NCBI RefSeq assembly: GCF_011764505.1
Contig: NZ_AP022839.1
Coordinates: 62,001 to 126,000, forward strand
Direction: 5' to 3'
Length of the DNA: 64,000 nt
Source of the DNA: Legionella antarctica
GTDB taxonomy: Bacteria; Pseudomonadota; Gammaproteobacteria; Legionellales; Legionellaceae
Positions 44,040-52,320 of the stretch are shown piece after piece. Position 1 is the first letter of the stretch. Each line of letters begins with the position of its first letter. A program made the position numbers and the translations under genes. A model generated the notes under the pieces. That model worked only from the letters and a program-made list of their open reading frames with translations. It was not told the origin of the DNA and ran no database searches.

Positions 44040-45659
44040 TCAATGAGTCATTTGCCAACGCACAGCATGGGCGACGGAACGCTCAGTAATTTGTTCCATG
44101 AGTGGAATATTTTCTACAGGGTAGCCTTGCAACAACAACTCAGCAATGACCAAAAAATATTTCCATTGTTCTCCTTTAACACTCTTGGAGCGGTGCCATA
44201 AAAGCATTCTTATCAATATGAAACTCCATTTATCGAGTAATTCACCTGTCATAAAAGCACGGGTAGTAATTTTAGGTAGGGACTCTTTTGGATTCTTTTT
44301 CTTTATTTTAGAGTGCATTTCAACAGCTTCTGTAATAACCTGATTGACGCGATCCCCTGTTTCAAACCACGAGTTGCCAAAATCTGTTGTTGTTGGCCAG
44401 AGGCTACTCGCTTTTAATGCCAGATCAACTAAAGCAGTATCATTAGTATCTAATTTTTCCTGGTCTTTTATCCGACTGATCTCAGCCATTGGGTTAATAG
44501 GCTGAGGAAGCCAGTTTTGCGCACCAAATAATTCCACTACCTCCAGAAATGATGGTTCTGGGGTGTGGTTTTTTTTTTGACCAACAGAAATAAAGTGCCC
44601 GACAAGTTTTGAAACAAAGGTTGTGGTAACAAATTTTGAAGGCAATGTATTTCTTTCGAGAATTCCTGAAAATTCCTCTGCATGAGCTTTATGCATCACA
44701 AACGGCTCTCTAATACCAATACCCTCTTTAAGAAGAAATCCTGCTATCGTTCGTTGATTTTTTGCTTTTGTTTCAAAGAGAATACACTGAACACCTGCAC
44801 CATCAACACTCGATGAAATTAATTTTGTTATTTTAGAGGAAGGATGGGGTGCCGGCATGATTCCTTTTTTACGAACTTGTTGAATGAGTGTATCAATCGA
44901 TGCTTGCTCATTGTGGGGTAACCAATTCCTTATGACAATAAATCGACGTAGAGAAATAGGAGAAGCCAGTGCCATATTTTCAGCAAAACTGTGTAGCCAC
45001 ATTAGTGGAACCATACAACGAATGGATTTTTTTGGATGTAGCAACATAAATACACCCACATCCTGTACAAATGCATTTTTTGCGGTGATGAGCTCATGGA
45101 TTAAAGCACATTGTATTTCTATTGGCTGAAGTTGAATTTGAGCAATCAGAAAGTCATATAATTCAAATGAGGTATTTATTCCTCCTTCACGGCGCATCAG
45201 ATCTAAAAAAGCAGGCAATTGGGGCGCAATATCAGGTAAATTGTCTAAAATAGCGGGAGCATAGGTATTGATATCATAATCTAACTCTGGAGTAGGGAGC
45301 TTGGATTCATGCAGAGCATTACTAATGAGCATCTTTTTCTCTGTGCTCAAGGCTTGAAATATTTGTTTCAATGCTTGATGGAGATACTTTAAAATAGCTT
45401 GTGCGTTAGTGTCTTGATTATCTAATTTATAACGCAACCTCGTGAATGCCTCATTAAAAAGAAGAGACAGCTGGTGCTCTTTATTTTTAACTAACTGATC
45501 ATCAGGAAAAACCGCAAAATAATCCAGGCACGACAAAACCATTTCAGGGTGAATAACAAATTGTTGTTCAACACTATCTGGCACGCGTAAAGAGCTCGCC
45601 TCTAAATTCAAAATGCTATCAAAAAGAGATTCTACAGAAGGCTTTGTTGCGTAACTCAT
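44040..45659 (-). CDS. unknown protein, 5' end replaced by the IS5-B terminus
   Basis: Protein frame of 539 residues. The first residues, MSYATKPS, are encoded by the inverted repeat of IS5-B (45640-45656), so the true start was cut off and the IS end happens to supply ATG. The rest is helical without a motif I recognise; it includes INTSFELYDFLIAQIQLQPIEIQCALIHELI and a C-terminal MEQITERSVAHAVRWQMTH. A tniB-like fragment lies on the other side of IS5-B, so this gene may belong to a Tn7/Tn5053-type element, but this is only positional. Confidence 0.6.
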   Translation of the reverse strand: MSYATKPSVESLFDSILNLEASSLRVPDSVEQQFVIHPEMVLSCLDYFAVFPDDQLVKNKEHQLSLLFNEAFTRLRYKLDNQDTNAQAILKYLHQALKQIFQALSTEKKMLISNALHESKLPTPELDYDINTYAPAILDNLPDIAPQLPAFLDLMRREGGINTSFELYDFLIAQIQLQPIEIQCALIHELITAKNAFVQDVGVFMLLHPKKSIRCMVPLMWLHSFAENMALASPISLRRFIVIRNWLPHNEQASIDTLIQQVRKKGIMPAPHPSSKITKLISSSVDGAGVQCILFETKAKNQRTIAGFLLKEGIGIREPFVMHKAHAEEFSGILERNTLPSKFVTTTFVSKLVGHFISVGQKKNHTPEPSFLEVVELFGAQNWLPQPINPMAEISRIKDQEKLDTNDTALVDLALKASSLWPTTTDFGNSWFETGDRVNQVITEAVEMHSKIKKKNPKESLPKITTRAFMTGELLDKWSFILIRMLLWHRSKSVKGEQWKYFLVIAELLLQGYPVENIPLMEQITERSVAHAVRWQMTH

Positions 45660-46762
45660 TAATTGAACAAACCCAATCTAATACACCATTCAGATGATAC
45701 CATGACTGCCATTGAAATTTTAGTCTGGTGGTTTGGTTGTGCCAAATAAATATGCAGAGAAAAAGGGCTGGGACGTCCCGAAACAAAAATACAAATTGAA
45801 TAATTGGCCAGAATACAATGATGCCCTTCGTCGCCGAGGAAGTATCGATGTATGGCTTTCGGAGGAAGCCATATCGCTGTGGTACGAAAAAGATCGGGTG
45901 TATACAGGACAAGGCGCGCCCAAGCGTTATAGTGATTTTGCCATCCGAACTTGCCATGAGATACGGCTAGTTTATCGGTTGCCGCTGCGACAAACCCAAG
46001 GCTTTATTGATTCATTATTTAGACAGTTGAGGGTCGATCTTTTCTGCCCAGACTACACCGTTTTAAGCAAACGGCTTGCGGAACTTGATATAAAAATTCC
46101 AAAATACAGAGTTAAAAAAGATAGCCCTGATGCCGCGGTACATGCGATAGCTATTGATTCCACAGGGTTGAAGCGCTTTGGCCGTGGTGAGTGGCATCAG
46201 GAAAAATATGAACTATCCAGCAAGGCCAGCTGGCGAAAACTACATGTAGCAGTCAATCAGGATCATTATATTGAAGCCTGTGAATTGACTGATCGTTTCA
46301 GTCATGATGAAAGCCAGGTTGAGGCTTTGCTGGAACAGATTCAAGAACCTATTGATCATTTTTCAGCTGATGGCGCATACGATGAAACGCCAGTTTACGA
46401 TGCCGTGACAGCGCATTCACCCAGTGCTGACGTGGTCATTCCGCCTCGATCTTCCGCTGTTGAAAACGATAAAGCAGCTGATCTACGGAACCGGAATATT
46501 CGTGAAATTGAAGAGATCGGACGGATGGGTTGGCAAAAACACAGACATTATGGCCGCCGGAATTATTCTGAACTGGCTGTTCAGCGTTATCAAAAAATAT
46601 TCGGAGATTCGATGCACGCAAGAGATATCACGAGACAAAAACAGGAAGCCAAATTGGCCTGTGGTGCGCTCAATAAAATGACAGCTTTAGGAATGCCTCA
46701 AAGCTACCGATCCGTCTGAAATTAGTGAAGGAATATTGGGCGGATAGTTACGCAACAAAGCC
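45640..46762 (+). mobile_element. IS5-family element IS5-B
   Basis: 1123 bp bounded by perfect 17-bp inverted ends GGCTTTGTTGCGTAACT (45640-45656 and 46746-46762). Flanks cagaa and gatta show no clear duplication. It separates an unknown gene from a tniB-like fragment, both on the minus strand. Confidence 0.9.
45733..46719 (+). CDS. IS5-family transposase (IS5-B)
   Basis: Family comparison with IS5-A places the start at GTG 45739, giving (M)PNKYAEKKGWDVPKQKYK; a TTG two codons upstream is also possible. The core has HAIAIDSTGLKRFGRGEWHQEKY, FSADGAYDETPVYDAV and YGRRNYSELAVQRYQKIFGD. Intact and about 327 residues long. Confidence 0.9.
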   Translation: MVVPNKYAEKKGWDVPKQKYKLNNWPEYNDALRRRGSIDVWLSEEAISLWYEKDRVYTGQGAPKRYSDFAIRTCHEIRLVYRLPLRQTQGFIDSLFRQLRVDLFCPDYTVLSKRLAELDIKIPKYRVKKDSPDAAVHAIAIDSTGLKRFGRGEWHQEKYELSSKASWRKLHVAVNQDHYIEACELTDRFSHDESQVEALLEQIQEPIDHFSADGAYDETPVYDAVTAHSPSADVVIPPRSSAVENDKAADLRNRNIREIEEIGRMGWQKHRHYGRRNYSELAVQRYQKIFGDSMHARDITRQKQEAKLACGALNKMTALGMPQSYRSV

Positions 46763-46920
46763 GATTACTTCTTCTCCTGATTCGATGGCAATTATGGCTG
46801 CCTTGGTGAGTAACGTTATAATTTCACCGATAGTTCCTTCACTTTTATCAAGAATAAAGCGAACCACTTGCCAGGTAACAGGATCACATTGCTGTGATCC
46901 CGTTACCTGGCATATTATAT
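46763..46920 (-). pseudogene. TniB-like C-terminal fragment
   Basis: The minus strand encodes VVRFILDKSEGTIGEIITLL followed by TKAAIIAIESGEEVI, which resembles the end of TniB ATPases (pattern GTIGEIxxLLxxAAxxAIxSGEExI). It has no N-terminus or Walker motifs. It is cut by IS5-B on one side and merges into a hairpin on the other. Confidence 0.45.
46869..46912. repeat. 20-bp-arm hairpin upstream of higB
   Basis: TGCCAGGTAACAGGATCACA and TGTGATCCCGTTACCTGGCA face each other across TTGC, with one mismatch. It may be a terminator-like or cruciform structure, or the end of a lost element. Confidence 0.75.
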
Positions 46921-46955
46921 TTTTTGAAATAAAACCTAAAAGGTAACATTTTTTA

Positions 46956-46984
46956 TTGATCCCGCCACGGGATCGTCCTATAAT
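46956..46984 (+). promoter_or_regulatory. higBA promoter with embedded operator palindrome
   Basis: TTGATC (46956-46961), 17 bases, then TATAAT (46979-46984) form a good sigma-70 promoter. GATCCCG-cca-CGGGATC (46958-46974) lies inside it and is the likely HigA site. The expected start of transcription falls at or next to the higB ATG (46990), so the message may be leaderless. Confidence 0.65.
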
Positions 46985-46989
46985 TAATT

Positions 46990-47283
46990 ATGAGAATAAT
47001 TTCAAAAAAAATAATTAGAGAATTTTGTGAGTGCTTTCCTGATGCCACAAAGTCATTGCAAGCATGGTATGCGGATGCGAAACAAGCAAATTGGGGTGAC
47101 CCCAATGATATAAAAAGCATCTATAAAAATGCGAGTATAGTTAGCAACAATCGGGTGGTCTTTAATATTAAAGGTAATAATTATCGTTTAGTTGTGGCCA
47201 TAAATTACAAGTTTAGTCTTGTCTATATTCGCTTTATTGGAACACATAAAGAATATGACAAAATTGATGTAACAAAAATTTAG
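46990..47283 (+). CDS. higB: HigB-type mRNA interferase toxin
   Basis: 97 residues of the HigB_toxin family: MRIISKKIIREFCECFPDATKSLQAWYADAKQANW at the start, NNRVVFNIKGNNYRLVVAINYKFSLVYIRFIGTHKEYDKID at the end. The family cleaves translated mRNA on the ribosome. It is followed after 8 bases by its antitoxin. No ribosome binding site precedes its ATG. Confidence 0.93.
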   Translation: MRIISKKIIREFCECFPDATKSLQAWYADAKQANWGDPNDIKSIYKNASIVSNNRVVFNIKGNNYRLVVAINYKFSLVYIRFIGTHKEYDKIDVTKI

Positions 47284-47291
47284 GGGATACC

Positions 47292-47678
47292 ATGAACATT
47301 AAACCAATTAAAACAGAGACTGATTACCAAGGCGCAATGAATGAAATTTCTCAATTATTTGATGCAGAGCCAAACACCACTGAAGGTGATAAGTTAGAAA
47401 TTTTAACAACATTGGTTCAAGTATATGAAGAAGAACACTACCCAATTGATTTTCCAGATGCGGTGGATGCACTTAATTATTGGATGGAAAGCCGTGGCTT
47501 GCAACGGAAGGATTTACAAGTATTTATTGGTACGCGTGCCAGAATTTCTGAGATTTTAAATAGAAAACGTGAGCTGACATTAGCAATGATTAGAAAATTA
47601 AATGAGGGGCTTAAAATTCCCGCAGAGCTTTTAATAAAAAAAACAAATTCTACTATTTACCATAAGCACGCACATTAA
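47292..47678 (+). CDS. higA: HigA-type antitoxin
   Basis: 128 residues with an acidic N-terminal part (toxin-binding in this family) and a C-terminal XRE-type HTH (RKDLQVFIGTRARISEILNRKRELTLAMIRKL). It follows higB directly with GGGGA before the ATG. It would neutralise HigB and repress the promoter at 46956-46984. Confidence 0.92.
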   Translation: MNIKPIKTETDYQGAMNEISQLFDAEPNTTEGDKLEILTTLVQVYEEEHYPIDFPDAVDALNYWMESRGLQRKDLQVFIGTRARISEILNRKRELTLAMIRKLNEGLKIPAELLIKKTNSTIYHKHAH

Positions 47679-47928
47679 TTTTCAAATTACATTGCAATTT
47701 ATCAATAGATTGGCTAAAAGAGGCTGTCTTTTCAAACCGAAAATAATGCAACCGCTTAAAGCCTATACTAGCACTGAGCACAACCTCTTTTGACTATAAG
47801 AGGATGTCTTTGCAATGGTTTTTAAGTGTAGCAATACGTAGCAATGATGTAGCATCCAGTTTGCTACGCTTATTATGGTGATTATGAACTAGCTTAATAA
47901 CGTTAAGGCGTTGTATTAGTTGGGTTAA
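47679..47928. other. non-coding region after higA
   Basis: No gene is seen. Two near-identical boxes, AGAGGCTGTCTTT (about 47719) and AGAGGATGTCTTT (about 47801), about 80 bases apart may be a short repeat. Several GTAGC-type motifs (GTAGCAATACGTAGCAATGATGTAGCA) recall 1350-1400. Confidence 0.3.
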
Positions 47929-48030
47929 CCGCTTGTTTAGAATAGGGAAATGGGGTGGTTTAAGACTAAATTGCTTCAATGTAGCAAAAGTAGCAGGGAT
48001 TGAGATTCGATTCCGATTATTTACACAGAG
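47929..48030 (+). pseudogene. remnant coding block shared with 1105-1329
   Basis: The plus strand reads NVAKVAGIEIRFRLFTQR in one frame, against VAKVAMIEIRFQLFT on the minus strand at about 1200-1245. About 45 bases match closely. It lies over the 3' end of the DUF3987 gene in the opposite direction. Function unknown. Confidence 0.4.
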
Positions 48031-49519
48031 GATTAATCTCAATACCTGTTTTATTCCCGGTTTTGACCAGACGAATGCACTGATGTTCCATCAGCATTTC
48101 TAATGCATTATCTCTTTGTGTTTTGCTACGCAAGGGTCCAAATTGCAAAATGTCTCTTGGCGTTGTGGTTTGTGGCCTTTGCTCCAAGAGCCAAAAAAGC
48201 AACTTTTTAGCATCTTCAATATTGGGCTGTGTTAACTGCGGTTCTAATAATCGTCTTGCTTCATGTAAGTACCAGTGCATTAAGGTAATCGCTTGTTCAA
48301 TGTGCTCCACACTAATGTCACCTGTTTTTCCTGAAAAGAGATGGAATAAGGCGGCAAGACGCACTGCATTTTCAGCCGCCTTGCTCGCAAAGTCTTTAAT
48401 TTCCATCCATTGTCCCTGGGCAGTTAATCCTGCTTCAATGCTGTTAAAGAATTGAATCCATAAGTGCTTCGCTTGCGGGTTCATTTTTAGGATGGGTAGA
48501 TTAATACACCCGGTCTGGTTTAAGCGTTGTGATTGATTTAGGCAATCAGTAATGCGTTGCTCGTATTCATTTAAACCGACCAGTTGTTCTGGAGGCTCTT
48601 GGTAAAATCGTGTTCCCATGGAGCTGTCTGGGTAGGCGAGAAGGCAGCGCGCCAAAAAACCACTTTGACGGCTGATTCCAGTGGCCTGGTTAATCATCTG
48701 ATGAAGCAATAAGGGTTGCATCATCAGGTTCAGAGTAAGACGTCTGTTCTCGATGATAAAACTTTCTGAGGTCTTTCGATGGGCTGCAAAAGATTTTCCT
48801 TCCCATAACCGATTGAGCAACGCTACAAATCGCATGGGATTCGATTGCATGCTGTGACTGCCGAGGATTATGCCTGCCTCATCTGACCAAAGAGAGGCAC
48901 TTGGCCAGCCGTGAGCCAGATGGATTGCCAATGCTTCTTGGGTTGCATCTTCAAAGTAGAGGGTCGGTTGTATGGGTATATCTGGCTCTTGATGAACCAG
49001 ATCATCGAGTAAATCTTTGTAATAATCGCTGTCTTCACCCGAATATACGGTACGTTTGATTTGAGTAAGCAGCCCATCTCGCTCCATCTGCCAGGCTTTA
49101 TGTTGGGTTAAAGCGCTTAATCGTTCAGGTTCGCGTTTTTTACGGATAGTTGCTTCCCATTGACGAATGGCTTTAGAAAACACATTATCAGCAGCACTTT
49201 TGCGTTCCCCTGAGCTTGCAATAACCAGAAAATAAAGTGACACAGGGCTAACCAGATAGTTGTCACGGGCTACATTGGCAAGGGTTTGGCAGGCCAGAGA
49301 CAGATTAGCTAAGGCGCCACTTACGACTAGGGGCAAAGGTTGTTGACCATAATTTTGATAGGCATTAACCACTTGTTGCAGAATATTGGGTAACGCATCG
49401 AATGGGTAGGGGGTTTCATTGTTTAACACATGAGTTAGTGGAACAGGATGATTCCAAGTGCTCGATTGATTTTTTTTCTGGGACGATAAGCTCGACTGTT
49501 CTGTGTTTGCACTGGACAT
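48017..49519 (-). CDS. DUF3987 (YfjI-like) helicase/primase-related protein
   Basis: Protein of 500 residues of the DUF3987 family, common on plasmids and prophages and related to replication helicases. It has YPFDALPNILQQVVNAYQNYGQQPLPLVVSGALANLSLA, then VSLYFLVIASSGERKSAADNVFSKAIRQWE, where the phosphate-binding loop is degenerate (ASSGERKSA), and SLWSDEAGIILGSHSMQ in the Walker B position. The N-terminal 25 residues are a polar tail. Activity unproven. Confidence 0.75.
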   Translation of the reverse strand: MSSANTEQSSLSSQKKNQSSTWNHPVPLTHVLNNETPYPFDALPNILQQVVNAYQNYGQQPLPLVVSGALANLSLACQTLANVARDNYLVSPVSLYFLVIASSGERKSAADNVFSKAIRQWEATIRKKREPERLSALTQHKAWQMERDGLLTQIKRTVYSGEDSDYYKDLLDDLVHQEPDIPIQPTLYFEDATQEALAIHLAHGWPSASLWSDEAGIILGSHSMQSNPMRFVALLNRLWEGKSFAAHRKTSESFIIENRRLTLNLMMQPLLLHQMINQATGISRQSGFLARCLLAYPDSSMGTRFYQEPPEQLVGLNEYEQRITDCLNQSQRLNQTGCINLPILKMNPQAKHLWIQFFNSIEAGLTAQGQWMEIKDFASKAAENAVRLAALFHLFSGKTGDISVEHIEQAITLMHWYLHEARRLLEPQLTQPNIEDAKKLLFWLLEQRPQTTTPRDILQFGPLRSKTQRDNALEMLMEHQCIRLVKTGNKTGIEINPLCK

Positions 49520-49672
49520 TAAATGCTTATTATTAAAGAGAAGTAATCAGCTATTTTACGCGCAGACCCTAACCGTTGTAAAATCAGCTTTAGTTATCAA
49601 TTTGTGATGTAGGCTTCATGGTAGTAGTTTGACAAAATTTATGACACTCATCAAATCACCCTTAGGTTGAAC

Positions 49673-50053
49673 ATGGAACTTTTAAATAAAATTAGTGCTC
49701 TGGAGGAAGAAGCCTCCCAATTTGGGTTCAAGTGGCAAAGTGCAGACCAAATCATGAATCAAATTCACAGTGAGTGTGATGAAATCAAAGAGCACCTGGA
49801 ACATGACTCTTCTAAGGCGAATCAAACCGCTTTACAAGAAGAAATTGGCGATTTACTCCACGCTGTGTTTTCCCTGTGTATTTTTTGTAAATTAAGTCCT
49901 AAAGTAACCCTTGGACAATCATTAACTAAATTCGAAAGGCGATTACGAGCGGTTAAACTGATTGCTGAGGAACGTGAATTGATTAACCTCGAAGGTCTGC
50001 CAGTTGATGAGTTGATGCATATTTGGGATAAGGCTAAAGAGTTAGTTGGGTAG
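49673..50053 (+). CDS. MazG-like nucleotide pyrophosphohydrolase
   Basis: 126 residues with the MazG metal-binding pattern: ECDEIKEHLEHD and, about 20 residues later, EEIGDLLHAVFSLCIF. Such enzymes cleave (d)NTPs and can clear damaged nucleotides or change alarmone levels. I start at ATG 49673 rather than the TTG two codons upstream. It is divergent from the DUF3987 gene. The single-domain form is common on mobile DNA. Confidence 0.85.
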   Translation: MELLNKISALEEEASQFGFKWQSADQIMNQIHSECDEIKEHLEHDSSKANQTALQEEIGDLLHAVFSLCIFCKLSPKVTLGQSLTKFERRLRAVKLIAEERELINLEGLPVDELMHIWDKAKELVG

Positions 50054-50434
50054 CCCAGTATCATCTTATAAAAATTAGGATGAGAGATGAGGTGAAATAT
50101 TGTGCCTGTGTGCAGCTGTAAATGCCATTGATTTGAGTTCATCCATGAACTCGCTAGTGTCTGAACATCCTGTCAACATTCCAGCTGCACCAAACAAATC
50201 CAGTATAGTCTTTCTTCTCTATTAAGACATTAGCCATTATGCTGTTTATTTTGTAAGACATTTCTTGGTGTTATTTCTCTGTTACTTTTAAAGAGTACCC
50301 ATACCCTGATCCAAGCATAATTTTTTTATATATAATTGACATTGCCTGGACAGCTGCAATGATCAATTGATCATCGTCTTTAATTTGTTGATACAAATCA
50401 TTATGAAGATTGGCCTGGGTACAGCGAACGATTA
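50054..50434. other. non-coding stretch after the MazG-like gene
   Basis: No reliable gene. Some traces (ctgaacatcctgtcaacattcc) might be former coding DNA. Nothing firm. Confidence 0.25.
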
Positions 50435-50587
50435 ATGACTCGAATCGAAATGGTGATGGCTCTGGTGAAATGTAATGGCAAGTGGTCAGAGCATGAGTTT
50501 CGTGGGCATAATATTAATTCAATCGTTGAGCGACATGAAACGGGAGAGTTTCCAAGACTCTTTAAATCAGATAGAAATAGAGTATAA
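50435..50587 (+). CDS. possible small protein of 50 residues
   Basis: ATG at 50435, TAA at 50585-50587. The frame encodes a polar protein (RIEMVMALVKCNGKWSEHEF, then RLFKSDRNRV at the end). It has no strong ribosome binding site and may be the end of a former larger gene. Kept because codon use looks like its neighbours. Confidence 0.35.
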   Translation: MTRIEMVMALVKCNGKWSEHEFRGHNINSIVERHETGEFPRLFKSDRNRV

Positions 50588-50601
50588 ATTCCAAAAATAA
50601 T

Positions 50602-50630
50602 TTGATACTTGAACAATAACCTGCCATAAT
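50602..50630 (+). promoter_or_regulatory. promoter of a candidate small RNA
   Basis: TTGATA (50602-50607), 17 bases, CATAAT (50625-50630). It points at a region with a terminator but no ordinary gene. Confidence 0.6.
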
Positions 50631-50636
50631 TAGGTT

Positions 50637-50766
50637 ACAGAGTGTATGAACAGGATGGTGAGAGCCACGCACTCCTCCACCGACCTTAGGTCGGTATCCG
50701 CCCAAGAGCGATTATAAAGCGAGCCTAGTTTATTTTATAAAGAGCCCTGTTTTACAGGGTTTTTTA
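50637..50766 (+). ncRNA. candidate small RNA
   Basis: About 130 nt between the promoter at 50602-50630 and the terminator at 50745-50766. It contains the hairpin ACCGACC-tta-GGTCGGT (50679-50695) and a GC-rich 5' half (gagagccacgcactcc) unlike the AT-rich surroundings. A 23-residue frame starting at ATG 50648 exists, so a leader peptide cannot be ruled out. I do not recognise an RNA family. Confidence 0.55.
50745..50766 (+). terminator. rho-independent terminator
   Basis: CCCTGT-ttt-ACAGGG followed by six T (50760-50765). It lies at the 3' end of the convergent gene 50764-51306 and so may serve both strands; the minus strand has TTTATAAAATAAAC after the stem, which is weaker. Confidence 0.8.
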
Positions 50767-51306
50767 TTTGGGTGGTATTTTTATTGGCTTATTTGACTGT
50801 ACGTGATGAGCTATAACAAAAAATGATATTTTTTTCTTTGGTGGGCGTGAAGATGCGTGCTGTTTGTCGCGTACGTAAGCGCTTTCTATAAACAAACGAA
50901 GCAACCCCTTTCCTGATTTTGAAACCTTAAAATAGACCTCATACTCCTGTTGATTGGATAGTTCGATGGTAAAAAAATTTCCTTTTCCAGTATGGAAGCA
51001 AGAGCGATGATCAACTTGCTTGGCAATTTCAGGCAAGAGATATGATAATTCATGGCGAGAAAAACAAAAAATACGTTTTTCTCTGGAGTCTGAATAAATA
51101 AGCTCCATTTCAATGTCTTGCCAAGTCTCCTGCGTGTGGCTATTTAGCCCACGGGTAAAACAATGCAGTCCAAACGCAATAACAAAAGAATAGCGCTTTT
51201 CGGGCTTATCTTTAATCGCAGGTTGAATGAATTCCCAATTAAATTCATCAAGATGATTTAATTGATAGGATGTACCTTTGTACTGAAATGGCTTCCAGGA
51301 TTTAAT
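50764..51306 (-). CDS. unknown plasmid protein, probably started at an ATT codon
   Basis: The coding frame extends 66 codons upstream of the first ATG (51106-51108). It is open back to a TAA at 51322-51324, and the added part reads KSWKPFQYKGTSYQL and then YSFVIAFGLHCFTRG, clearly protein-like. The only start-like codon with a ribosome site is ATT at 51304-51306, with GGAG eight bases before it. This gives 180 residues. The family is not recognised. It follows the gene at 51345 with 38 bases between. Alternative: the gene lost its ATG by mutation. Confidence 0.55.
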   Translation of the reverse strand: MKSWKPFQYKGTSYQLNHLDEFNWEFIQPAIKDKPEKRYSFVIAFGLHCFTRGLNSHTQETWQDIEMELIYSDSREKRIFCFSRHELSYLLPEIAKQVDHRSCFHTGKGNFFTIELSNQQEYEVYFKVSKSGKGLLRLFIESAYVRDKQHASSRPPKKKISFFVIAHHVQSNKPIKIPPK

Positions 51307-51344
51307 GACAAATACTCCACGTTCTTTTTACAATATCTGCTTAA

Positions 51345-52217
51345 CTAAACAAGCTCTGATTGCATGGTTTTCTCAATAATAAGGTGACTAACACCCCATT
51401 TATCTAGCTGCTTAAGCAGCGTATCTTTACTTATCCCGGCGCGAAGGCTTGGCTTAATCCAAAGCACGAATAAACAATTTTCTGTAATAATGGAGAGTGG
51501 GTTGATTTGTTTGGCAATGACATCAATAGCGCAAGCATAAACCCATTTTGGCGGCACACGATGTGCTTTTGCGTACCCTTTAAAGTGTTCTTCTTTGATG
51601 TTTGATAATTTCCGATATTTTGATTGTGCCACTTGATTAAATAAATCAAAAAATCTCGGGGTTTCAATCAATGTACTAAATATAGTTTTTGCATCTTGTG
51701 CGTCTTTATCAGGATCTGTGTTGAGTTCGCGAAAATTAATATCTTTTAATACATCAAATCGTTCCCCCGTTTTTTCGTAAAGCTTGGTTTCAGTTGCTTT
51801 AATTTTGTTGATAATGGATTTAATTATGGAATCCATGGGACGATAATCAATATTATGCTCATCACATTTTACCCAAAGATGATACATCGCTTGATATAGG
51901 GATTCAGGCATAAATAAACGATAGCGCTCTAAATCAGTGGCGTGACTCTCTGTTTGCTCAAGGAAAAATTTAAGCATCTGATCAAACCACTTCAATTCAA
52001 ATAGCTCAGCCTTATTTAAAAGGGAGACGTCCGATAAGGGGTCGATTCCTTCTTGATAGCTATGGATGATTTTTTTCTTGTCTGCCTTTCGTGCAATCTG
52101 GATTAAATCACCTGATCGGCGATTTTTTCTTAAGACAATTTGCAATTGTTCTTTCATGAAGGCCTCATTTATTAAAACGGTAGATAAACTATTTACAGAA
52201 TTAGATTTTCTAGCCAA
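51345..52217 (-). CDS. unknown plasmid protein of 290 residues
   Basis: No family recognised. Predicted helical; charged middle part (INKIKATETKLYEKTGERFDVL, DPDKDAQDAKTIFSTLIETPRFFDLF). A final segment (PLSIITENCLFVLWIKPSLRAGISKDTLLKQLDKWGV) might be a small compact domain. It is first of two genes on the minus strand. A perfect 14-base palindrome lies 61 bases upstream of its ATG and may regulate it. Confidence 0.6.
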   Translation of the reverse strand: MARKSNSVNSLSTVLINEAFMKEQLQIVLRKNRRSGDLIQIARKADKKKIIHSYQEGIDPLSDVSLLNKAELFELKWFDQMLKFFLEQTESHATDLERYRLFMPESLYQAMYHLWVKCDEHNIDYRPMDSIIKSIINKIKATETKLYEKTGERFDVLKDINFRELNTDPDKDAQDAKTIFSTLIETPRFFDLFNQVAQSKYRKLSNIKEEHFKGYAKAHRVPPKWVYACAIDVIAKQINPLSIITENCLFVLWIKPSLRAGISKDTLLKQLDKWGVSHLIIEKTMQSELV

Positions 52218-52277
52218 TCCAAATTCATTTATATACCCAGTTAGTTGCCAGACTTATTTTAAATATTCAAGAATCGC

Positions 52278-52291
52278 AGTATATACTGCAT
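52278..52291. promoter_or_regulatory. palindrome GCAGTATATACTGC
   Basis: Perfect 14-base palindrome in the spacer upstream of the gene at 51345-52217. Position and symmetry fit a repressor site, of LexA-like or phage-repressor spacing. Confidence 0.45.
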
Positions 52292-52320
52292 ATACACTTG
52301 AAAAACGTTTGACAATGGAT

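Noticed and set aside
46725-46946. 73-residue plus-strand frame after IS5-B
   Set aside because: It lies over the hairpin and the tniB-like minus-strand remnant; no ribosome site and no family.
50401-50616. 71-residue minus-strand frame
   Set aside because: No ribosome site, and the opposite strand gives a more protein-like small frame; neither is certain.
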